Below are positions 1 through 5,040 of a stretch of 5,040 bases of DNA, piece after piece (positions within the stretch are counted from its first letter, which is position 1; every line of letters starts with the position of its first letter). Where the stretch lies: contig JAITNR010000202.1 in NCBI GenBank assembly GCA_031290375.1, forward strand, positions 1-5,040, in the 5' to 3' direction. Both the position numbers and the translations under genes were made by a program. This DNA comes from Prevotellaceae bacterium (lineage in GTDB: Bacteria > Bacteroidota > Bacteroidia > Bacteroidales > Paludibacteraceae). A model generated the notes under the pieces. The model worked only from the letters and a program-made list of their open reading frames with translations, was not told the origin of the DNA and ran no database searches.

Positions 1-1206
1 AGCCGAAAAATCGTTAAACCTGCGCAGTTCCCAACTGCCCGATTTTACAATGTTTCCCACATTTTGATTGATATTTCCATTTTCTATGGTTTCGGTAATT
101 TTATAAATTCTGTAAAAAAACCCGTCTAAATTTGTGTGCGTAATATTTACGGCAATCGGCTCGTTTGGCAACGAAGTTTCGTCAATTTGTACCTGCAAAT
201 TTTGTTTTTCAAGTTCTGCCATTAAATTTTCGCAATTTACCTGCCATTTGTTGTTTTGTAGTGGCAAAAAATCTTTTGCCCTTACGCAAATTTCATACGC
301 CGTTTTCTTATCACCGTTTTCGACATAAAATTGGGCGGCGCGATAATAAATATAGGCGGAAAACGGCTCGGATTTGTATTTGTCTGCAAGGAAAAGCATC
401 AATTCCGCCTTTTCCGTCTGATTATCAGCTTGTTGATTTTCAATTTCAGCCAGTTTGCAGTTCAAAAAAGCAGATTTATCTTTGTCGTCAAAATGAAAAC
501 CGAGCAGTTGTGTAATATTGTGATTTACAAGTGGCTGCGAGGTTATATTTAATTCTGTTGCTATTTTTTCAATTTCATTGTTTTTCAAAAAAATCACATA
601 ACGCATTGTCAAAACATCATAAAGAGTTGGGTACAACTCAATATCTTCGCTTGAAGTAAGGATTTTCTTGAAATTCTCTGTTTTTGTATTTTTCAAAATA
701 TCGGTATTTTCCAACGAAAGTTTATACAAATCGAAACTTTTTTGTTGTAATCGTGACGTAGTCCATTCGGCAATATCTTTGGGCGGGTTTTCGGTTTCCA
801 ACATACTAAACCTGTCCCATTGGGTATTTTGGGCGTAATTTTCATAAATTTTAGCCAAAAGCGATTGCAAAACCGCCGTAGAGACGCACTGCTGTGCGTC
901 TTTACCGTTGAACGCGGCAATTTCCTTTTCAAAATTTCCGATAACAAGTTTACAGGCATCGCCTTCAGCATCTTCCTGCGTTTGTTGCAGGATTTGTTGT
1001 TGCTCAATGAGCGAGCGGACAATTTCCACTGTGTTTTTGTCCTTTTTCGCCTGCGTGTAAATTTCGTTAATCTTCGGCAGCAGCGATTTGACATTTCCCT
1101 GTTTGGAAAGAGACTCGATTTCTTTCCAATGCTGGTCGTAATTAAACTGTTGTGCATTCATCGTTATAGAAAATAAAATAACTGTGAATAAAAAGGTGCG
1201 TTTCAT
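1..1206 (-). CDS. Alpha-2-macroglobulin family protein, N-terminal part (runs off left edge)
   Basis: The minus strand is open without a stop from the ATG at 1206 to the window edge, giving 402 codons. It starts with a signal peptide (MKRTFLFTVILFSITMNAQ, cleavage probably around residue 19). The mature start, NYDQHWKEIESLSKQG, followed by helical repeats rich in K/E/Q, matches my recollection of the N-terminal region of the very large (about 1,800-2,000 aa) Bacteroidetes alpha-2-macroglobulin proteins. Supporting blocks are LQSLLAKIYENY (113-124), LYPTLYDVLTMR (191-202) and, near the edge, a beta-rich MG-like segment with DGFFYRIYKI (361-370). Family members are exported and are thought to trap proteases or protect the envelope. 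The thioester and bait regions, if present, lie outside the window. The start is chosen for the signal peptide and a -7 promoter box 40 bp upstream. Residues about 101-110 are encoded by a palindromic repeat. The gene is divergent from the LysM gene. The family call is from remembered similarity, not a search. Confidence 0.8.
   Translation of the reverse strand, partial: MKRTFLFTVILFSITMNAQQFNYDQHWKEIESLSKQGNVKSLLPKINEIYTQAKKDKNTVEIVRSLIEQQQILQQTQEDAEGDACKLVIGNFEKEIAAFNGKDAQQCVSTAVLQSLLAKIYENYAQNTQWDRFSMLETENPPKDIAEWTTSRLQQKSFDLYKLSLENTDILKNTKTENFKKILTSSEDIELYPTLYDVLTMRYVIFLKNNEIEKIATELNITSQPLVNHNITQLLGFHFDDKDKSAFLNCKLAEIENQQADNQTEKAELMLFLADKYKSEPFSAYIYYRAAQFYVENGDKKTAYEICVRAKDFLPLQNNKWQVNCENLMAELEKQNLQVQIDETSLPNEPIAVNITHTNLDGFFYRIYKITETIENGNINQNVGNIVKSGSWELRRFNDFSA
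878..905. repeat. 28-bp palindromic repeat embedded in frame in the macroglobulin gene
   Basis: Arms GTAGAGACGCAC (878-889) and GTGCGTCTTTAC (894-905) surround a TGCT loop. They pair over 12 positions, with a single G/T wobble-type mismatch. Palindromes with a GTAGAGACGCAC arm occur as dispersed, normally intergenic repeats in many bacterial genomes (general knowledge). Here the element lies inside a reading frame that stays open. On the coding strand it supplies roughly residues GKDAQQCVST (101-110), between two blocks that look conserved (EKEIAAF and LQSLLAKIY). Confidence 0.7.
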
Positions 1207-1245
1207 AATTTTTAAGATTTTAGATAATTATTGTATAATAAAATC

Positions 1246-1253
1246 CAAAGGTA
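1246..1253 (-). promoter_or_regulatory. -7 promoter box for the macroglobulin gene
   Basis: On the minus strand this reads TACCTTTG, an exact match to the Bacteroidetes primary-sigma -7 consensus TAnnTTTG. It lies 40 bp upstream of the ATG at 1206, which would leave a leader of roughly 30-35 nt. No clean TTTG -33 box is visible at the usual 18-21 bp spacing, only TTTTTA/CTGG-like sequence, so the promoter is supported mainly by the -7 box. Confidence 0.5.
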
Positions 1254-1355
1254 TAAAAAATTTCTCTTTAAAAAGCCAGAATAATTAATCCCTTTTCAAA
1301 GAAATGGGCTACTATTTTCCTTCTCCACAACACGGACAGAAGTTTATCCAGAATA

Positions 1356-1387
1356 TTTGCAAAAAAAATATTAATTTTACATTTTTG
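1356..1387 (+). promoter_or_regulatory. Candidate promoter for the LysM gene
   Basis: TTTG at 1356-1359 is followed after 18 bp by TACATTTT (1378-1385), and the next bases are TG. This is a near match to the Bacteroidetes TTTG/TAnnTTTG arrangement, with the final G displaced. It sits about 40 bp before the ATG at 1426, a sensible leader length. The spacer is an A/T-rich run, so chance matches are easy. Confidence 0.4.
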
Positions 1388-1425
1388 ATTAATACTTTTA
1401 GCTGCTAACCCATAATTCAAAACAT

Positions 1426-3387
1426 ATGAAATCGAAACTAACTGCATTGGCTTTATTGATTGCTATCGTGTCAATGGCACAGGATTATCCTACCCAAACT
1501 ATTGATGGAGTTGAATATTACGTCTATACGGTGCAGAAAAGCGAAGGGCTGTATGCAATAAGTAAAAAATTTAACGTGCTGCAATCGGAAATCTATCAGG
1601 CAAATCCGGGAGTGGATAAGGGCTTAAAACTTGGGCAAACTCTGTTAATTCCTGTCAAAAAAGATGTTCAACAGTCGGAAATTGAATCCGCAAAAGTAAT
1701 CGAACACATCGTTGTGCCAAAGCAAACGCTCTTTTCGATAGGTAAAATATATGGAGTCAGTGATGAGGAAATTCTCAAGATCAATCCCGAACTTGAGGTT
1801 ACCAAAATCAAGGCAGGACAAACTGTCAAAATTCCTGTTTCCAATACAAATATTAAACTTGGAACTCAGTCAAAAATCATTTCAAGAATAGCCGACAAGC
1901 ATATCGAAGCCCCTGTTGCCAAGCAACTTGTTTCCAATGTTGATAAAAAAAATACTCATAGAAAGAAGTTCGTAACCTATGAAGTAAAAAATCGCAAAGA
2001 AACTCTTTACAGCATCAGCAAGCAGTTTGACGTTACCATAAACGAAATTCTTGAGGCAAATCCTGAGGCTGAAAACGGTATAAAAAAGGGCGATATTCTT
2101 CAAATTCCTATTGTGGAAGAAAATATCCCAAAGGATGCTGCAAAAGAACAGCAACAGACTGTTCACTTGGTTCAGTCGAAAGAAACGGTTTATGGTATCG
2201 GCAAAAAATATAACGTTTCACAAGAAGCACTTCTTGCGGCAAATCCTCAGTTGAAATCAGGCTTGAAGGCTGGCGACACACTGATTATCCCAAACCGAGA
2301 TACCACAGCAACATCAAAGCCTGCCAATCAGGATACCGCCGAGCAAATTTCTTTTGAACCATTGAATAGCAAAAAAAATATAAGGATAGCCTATCTTTTG
2401 CCTTTCTCAGGCGGGGATGACGACAATGTAACGAATATAGTACGTTTTGTGGAATTTTATCGTGGTTCGCTTTTGGCAATGGAAGATTTGAAGAAAAGCG
2501 GCACGTCGCTTGAAGTATTTACATTTGACACTCAGTTAGGCACATCTCAACTGACTTCGATTTTGAGCGAAATCAAGGCAAAAAATGTTGATATGATTGT
2601 TGGACCTGCCTATCCCGAACAGGTGTCGGCAGTATCGGCTTTTGCCAAAAAAAACGGTATAATTCAGATTGTGCCATTTACATCACTTGTGCACAAACCT
2701 GATGTGTTCGACATGTTCTATCAGTTTAACCCCTCACTCGAAGACATTTACAAGACTGTCAGTCAGCAAATTTTGGACGAATATGATGCTCACAATATCA
2801 TTTTCATTGATTTTGACAACACAGATAAAAAGTATTTTCCGTTTGCCGAACTGTTTAAGAAGTATTTGAAAAACAAATCTATTAAGTTTCAGGATTTTAG
2901 TACTGCTACTTATGACAGAAACCAAATGAATACGATTTTGAAAGACAATAAAAATTTGTTTGTGATTAACGCTTGCAATCAGCAGGAATTTTCAGATTTT
3001 GTGATGAGTTTTAAAGAATTGAATGCTCAAAATTGCGCATTTCTGGGCAGCGAAGAGTTGGCTAAGAATTATTTGGACAAGAGATACTCATCGGCTTACG
3101 ATGTGATTTTCAAAGATTTTGTCAGTTATTCTCTTTTTGACTCAAAGCCGTCTGAGGCATATATGCAGGGGTATAAAAGTTTCTTCGGACAAAGGATTGC
3201 AAAATCCACTCCCAACTACGATTTGATAGGGTACGACCTGACGCTCTATTTCTGTTCTGCCTTGCAAGAAGGAAACAGCCTGATTTTCAATAATAACTTA
3301 CCTTTACAACAGTCAAAACTTAAATTTGTCAAGCTGAGTGCAGGATTTGTAAACATAGAATATTTTGTTAATCATATACGGCAATAG
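1426..3387 (+). CDS. Exported four-LysM protein with C-terminal periplasmic-binding-protein-like domain
   Basis: The 653-aa protein has an N-terminal signal peptide (MKSKLTALALLIAIVSMAQ). Four LysM domains follow, at about residues 33-77, 94-137, 184-228 and 246-289. Each shows the pattern (Y/H)xVxxxxTLYxIxKxxxVxxxEIxxxNP...GLKxGxxLxIP. A T/K/Q-rich linker (about 290-316) leads to a domain from about 318 to the end with features of the type-1 periplasmic-binding fold of branched-chain amino-acid receptors: NIRIAYLLPF, VDMIVGPAYPEQVSAVSAFAKK and IVPFTS. LysM binds the N-acetylglucosamine-containing glycan of peptidoglycan, so the protein probably sits in the periplasm on the cell wall. The PBP-like domain may sense a ligand or hold a partner, as LpoA-type envelope regulators do; this role is inference. 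The length and the end (AGFVNIEYFV) fit a complete member. The start is set by the signal peptide. There is no clear Shine-Dalgarno, as usual in this phylum. No permease or ATPase gene is adjacent, so a transporter role is not supported. Confidence 0.88.
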   Translation: MKSKLTALALLIAIVSMAQDYPTQTIDGVEYYVYTVQKSEGLYAISKKFNVLQSEIYQANPGVDKGLKLGQTLLIPVKKDVQQSEIESAKVIEHIVVPKQTLFSIGKIYGVSDEEILKINPELEVTKIKAGQTVKIPVSNTNIKLGTQSKIISRIADKHIEAPVAKQLVSNVDKKNTHRKKFVTYEVKNRKETLYSISKQFDVTINEILEANPEAENGIKKGDILQIPIVEENIPKDAAKEQQQTVHLVQSKETVYGIGKKYNVSQEALLAANPQLKSGLKAGDTLIIPNRDTTATSKPANQDTAEQISFEPLNSKKNIRIAYLLPFSGGDDDNVTNIVRFVEFYRGSLLAMEDLKKSGTSLEVFTFDTQLGTSQLTSILSEIKAKNVDMIVGPAYPEQVSAVSAFAKKNGIIQIVPFTSLVHKPDVFDMFYQFNPSLEDIYKTVSQQILDEYDAHNIIFIDFDNTDKKYFPFAELFKKYLKNKSIKFQDFSTATYDRNQMNTILKDNKNLFVINACNQQEFSDFVMSFKELNAQNCAFLGSEELAKNYLDKRYSSAYDVIFKDFVSYSLFDSKPSEAYMQGYKSFFGQRIAKSTPNYDLIGYDLTLYFCSALQEGNSLIFNNNLPLQQSKLKFVKLSAGFVNIEYFVNHIRQ

Positions 3388-3442
3388 AGTTGTACCCTTG
3401 AAAAAAGGGAGAATATGTTCTAAAAAGCAACAAAAGTGCCGT

Positions 3443-3462
3443 ATTCCTGCGAAAGCAGGAAT
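3443..3462. repeat. Palindrome with 8-bp stem and GAAA loop
   Basis: ATTCCTGC (3443-3450), loop GAAA, GCAGGAAT (3455-3462) form a perfect hairpin 55 bp after the LysM stop. The sequence resembles the widespread dispersed repeat type with a 'CCTGCGAAAGCAGG' core (general knowledge). No T-run follows on the plus strand, so it is not a classical intrinsic terminator for the LysM gene, although it could still act as a 3'-end stabiliser or termination site. Confidence 0.65.
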
Positions 3463-3494
3463 CACATCGTTGTAATTGCAACCAAAAACAGGGG

Positions 3495-3515
3495 ATTGCG
3501 GGTCAAGCCCGCAAT
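3495..3515. repeat. Palindrome with 8-bp stem, possible terminator of the FISUMP gene
   Basis: ATTGCGGG (3495-3502), loop TCAAG, CCCGCAAT (3508-3515) form a perfect hairpin beginning 27 bp past the FISUMP stop codon on the minus strand. On that strand it is followed by CCCCTGTTTTTGG, so a short T5 run lies near the stem and weak intrinsic termination is possible. The core 'TTGCGGGTCAAGCCCGCAA' is a common dispersed intergenic repeat type, so it may be a repeat co-opted as a terminator. Confidence 0.6.
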
Positions 3516-3542
3516 GACGGCGTATAGGGACTCAGGTCACAA

Positions 3543-3716
3543 TTATTCTGCTACACAACGAACACTGAACCCATTTGCTCTGTAGTTGCCGTCGAGCGGA
3601 TAAACGTACGTACTGCCAAAGTCCAAGTAGCGAGAGTACGTCCCATTCACCGTACTGCTCCAGTAGTAGCCGCTGTAGCCTACGTTGCTCTGACTGCCGC
3701 TGTAGTTACGGTAGCC
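3543..3716 (-). other. Candidate DGR variable region at the FISUMP C-terminus
   Basis: The last 57 codons of the restored protein, from GYRNYSGSQS to the stop, are dominated by Y, S, G, N and D. Nine of ten tyrosines use TAC, and AGC, GGC, AAC and GAC codons recur. This is what adenine-specific mutagenesis of AAC template codons by a diversity-generating retroelement produces, and the position (C-terminus of a C-type-lectin-like domain, ending before GFSVRC) is where variable regions lie. No template repeat or reverse transcriptase is visible in the window, so this is only a candidate; ordinary FISUMP paralogues can look similar. Confidence 0.4.
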
Positions 3717-4908
3717 CGCTGCGGGCAAGAAAAGCAAAGGCTCTTTAGCGAGAGGATTAGTGAGGTCATTCTGATAAGAGGTCTTGGTGTCATTCCAATC
3801 GGCTGTCGTATAAACAGCGTAACCCGAACGGGCAGAGGTGCCCCAAGTTTCATCAGCTTTACAGTTGCCGGAAGTAGCCCCGCAAACAACAGGTACCCAG
3901 GTCAAATTAGGATTTTCAATAGGAGATGTACCATTTGCGCCATTGGCAGAAGTGGAAAAAGTACCGCCAGCAAGATTAGGATTACAATCATAAGCACCTA
4001 TACGCTCCCACTCGTCTTGAGTAGGAACGCGAAAGCCGGAAGAACAGGGATTGTTCTGTGCCATAACCCATTTTGTAGATTGGAAATACTGTCCCGAATT
4101 TGCCCATTGTCCCTGAACAGCACCGTCAGCAGCAGCAGCAATGCCAAAATCGAAAATAGGAAGCTGACCGTTGCCCCAAAGATTGTCATTTTTATCGGCA
4201 AGCCAATCAAGAGGAGACGTAGTAACATTATCTGCAATAAATTTAGTATTATTGGGCGTATTAGGCTGATAGTTAGCATCAACAGCTCCCGCTCCCAAGC
4301 CCCCCGCCGATAGCGGTATAAGCGTTAGACTCACCGTCATAACGCAGGCGTACAGGAAGGTTAGACAAATCAACAGCGTGTTTCCAACCAACTTTGTTCT
4401 GTTCAGCTTCGGCTTGGTCAGAGATGTAACCGCGTCCCCACTGAAACCAACCGCCGTAAATATTAGCGTCAAGTGCATTGAAAGCGTGGGCTGCAAGGTA
4501 ATTCATCTGTTTCTTGGGCGTGTCAAGTGTTGGGTCGGCACCGAGATTGTAAGCCATAAAGAAAACAGGAGGAATAGATTGACTACAAGCAGTGATAGCA
4601 GGAATTTCCACAACAGGCTGACACGTTCCTACAGGTATCCACTCCGTACCGTTCCAGTACTCAACACAGTTTTTAATCGTGTTGTAAACAGTCAGCCCTT
4701 TAATAGTCTCTTGCGTGCCGTGTGTGTCACTCAATGCTTTACGTTGAAGTGTTGTCAGTTGCGGCAATCGCATACCTTTGTTGCCATTGGAAATCAACTC
4801 CAACAGTGAAAACGGTTGCGGTTCATCGCCCGAACCAATTGTTACCTGCGCATTTGCGCAAACTGTGGCAGTAAAAATTACTGCTAACGATAAAAAGATT
4901 TTTTTCAT
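3543..4908 (-). CDS. Secreted FISUMP-domain protein, frameshifted in a G6 run
   Basis: Two overlapping minus-strand frames join into one protein. The first starts at the ATG at 4908 with a signal peptide (MKKIFLSLAVIFTATVCANAQ). It then has the common Bacteroidetes secreted-protein start VTIGSGDEPQPFSLLEL...GMRLPQL (22-51) and NCVEYWNGTEWIPVG (80-94). It ends at a TGA at 4279-4281 (209 aa). Deleting one G from the run at 4300-4305 continues it as YTAIGGGLGAGAVDANYQ and on to the TAA at 3543, a 454-aa product. The restored C-terminal half has the Fibrobacter succinogenes major paralogous (FISUMP) hallmarks: FMAYNLG, CSSGFRVPTQDEWERI, LPAAGYRNYSG, GYYWSSTVNG and a final GFSVRCVAE. FISUMP domains belong to cell-surface or secreted proteins, and some related C-type-lectin-like proteins are DGR targets. 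The longer start at 4950 is rejected because it has no signal peptide and overlaps the probable IS end. Without frame correction only the N-terminal third to half would be made. Confidence 0.8.
4300..4305 (-). other. Six-G homopolymer carrying the frame break
   Basis: On the coding strand this is GGC GGGGGG CTT within codons for TAIGGG. With six Gs the frame ends 19 bases later at the TGA at 4279-4281; with five Gs the frame continues for another 251 residues. The shift needed is exactly one base, and no other disruption is seen in the gene. Confidence 0.8.
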
Positions 4909-4935
4909 CTTTTGATATTTATTTTGGTATAAGCG

Positions 4936-4965
4936 TTTAGGTCGCCCCAAAAAATGCTACCTTTG
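4936..4965 (+). promoter_or_regulatory. Promoter at the IS left end
   Basis: TTTA (4936-4939), an 18-bp spacer, then TACCTTTG (4958-4965) match the Bacteroidetes -33/-7 arrangement, with an exact -7 box. The expected start of transcription, a few bases after the box, falls close to the GTG at 4970, so the transposase message may be leaderless. The -7 box also lies in a small inverted repeat, GCTAC CTTT GTAGC (4956-4969). Confidence 0.5.
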
Positions 4966-5040
4966 TAGCGTGAAAACAAGAGAAAAATTTACAGGAGTGA
5001 ATTCAATAGAATTTTATAAACGCTTTCAAAGCGATGAGGA
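4940..5040 (+). mobile_element. Left end of a probable IS1595-family insertion sequence (partial)
   Basis: The boundary is proposed at about 4940, where a terminal-repeat-like stretch (GGTCGCCCCAAAAAATGC) begins directly upstream of a promoter and a transposase-like reading frame that leaves the window. The matching right inverted repeat and the target-site duplication lie outside the window, so the exact end cannot be confirmed. The element is divergent from the FISUMP gene and ends about 30 bp before its start codon. Confidence 0.4.
4970..5040 (+). CDS. Transposase N-terminus, IS1595 (ISXO2-like) family, partial
   Basis: From the GTG at 4970 the frame reads MKTREKFTGVNSIEFYKRF followed by QSDE and runs off the edge (23 complete codons). 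The pattern 'F.g...I.F..RF.sde' resembles the start of IS1595/ISXO2-type transposases, which continue into a zinc-binding region and a DDE/N-type catalytic domain; none of that is in the window. No in-frame ATG exists upstream, and the ATG at 4954 meets a stop after four codons. A second possible start is the GTG at 4997. With only 23 residues the family call is tentative. Confidence 0.45.
   Translation, partial: MKTREKFTGVNSIEFYKRFQSDE

Larger units (their letters stand above)
1207..1425. other. Divergent intergenic region between macroglobulin and LysM genes
   Basis: This 219-bp AT-rich spacer separates two start codons pointing away from each other. It holds one Bacteroidetes-type promoter candidate for each side (listed separately). 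The middle part, about 1270-1350, shows no reading frame, RNA gene or strong inverted repeat that I can recognise. Confidence 0.6.
3388..3542. other. Convergent intergenic region with two palindromes
   Basis: This 155-bp spacer lies between the ends of the LysM gene and the FISUMP gene. It contains two unrelated perfect palindromes (listed separately) and a weak CCCTT/AAGGG inverted repeat at 3395-3409. No reading frame of interest is present. Confidence 0.7.

Noticed and set aside
134..552. Plus-strand reading frames of 64-116 codons
   Set aside because: They lie antisense to the continuous, signal-peptide-bearing macroglobulin frame and have no recognisable domains.
693..1176. Reading frames of 154 (minus) and 118 (plus) codons
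   Set aside because: Both are shadows of the macroglobulin gene in other frames, with basic low-information sequence.
3395..3409. CCCTT/AAGGG inverted repeat after the LysM stop as a terminator
   Set aside because: The stem is only five pairs and no T-run follows.
3443..3515. CRISPR array
   Set aside because: The two palindromes differ in sequence, and there is no repeated unit with regular spacers.
4305..4496. N-terminal ~64 codons of the minus-strand frame opening at 4496
   Set aside because: This part is an out-of-frame reading of the FISUMP gene's first half; the real protein in that interval is the frame that starts at 4908. Only the part after the G6 run is genuine.
4378..4809. 143-codon plus-strand frame
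   Set aside because: Antisense to the FISUMP N-terminal half, no signal peptide or family resemblance.
5021..5033. CGCTTT-C-AAAGCG palindrome
   Set aside because: Short and inside the transposase-like codons; probably chance.

Overview
The window looks like an AT-rich Bacteroidetes chromosome, probably of a Bacteroidales-type member. The genes lack clear Shine-Dalgarno sites. Two start regions carry exact matches to the Bacteroidetes -7 promoter box (TAnnTTTG). The protein families seen (large alpha-2-macroglobulin, multi-LysM fused to a periplasmic-binding fold, FISUMP-domain secreted protein) are typical of that phylum. Species cannot be told from this sequence.

Layout: (1) 1-1206, minus strand: the first 402 codons of a large exported alpha-2-macroglobulin family protein. 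It runs off the left edge without a stop. A 28-bp dispersed-type palindrome is embedded in frame in its coding sequence. (2) 1207-1425: a divergent intergenic region with a promoter candidate for each direction. (3) 1426-3387, plus strand: an intact 653-aa exported protein with four LysM domains and a C-terminal type-1 periplasmic-binding-protein-like domain. (4) 3388-3542: a convergent intergenic region holding two different perfect 8-bp-stem palindromes. (5) 3543-4908, minus strand: a secreted FISUMP-domain protein. Its frame is broken by one extra base in a six-G run at 4300-4305; restoring it gives a coherent 454-aa protein. Its last 57 codons are rich in TAC/AGC/GGC/AAC codons, the pattern expected of a diversity-generating-retroelement (DGR) variable region. 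(6) about 4940-5040, plus strand: the left end and first codons of what looks like an IS1595-family (ISXO2-like) insertion sequence, about 30 bp upstream of the FISUMP gene. It runs off the right edge.

The two left-hand genes both encode exported proteins of the cell envelope (protease trapping or periplasmic defence, and peptidoglycan binding) and are transcribed divergently. They may share a control region, but there is no sign of a joint pathway. The right-hand half looks like a surface-variable, mobile-element-associated locus. The main candidates for something unusual are the FISUMP gene (possible phase-variable G tract plus possible DGR-diversified C-terminus) and the palindrome that adds codons to the macroglobulin gene.
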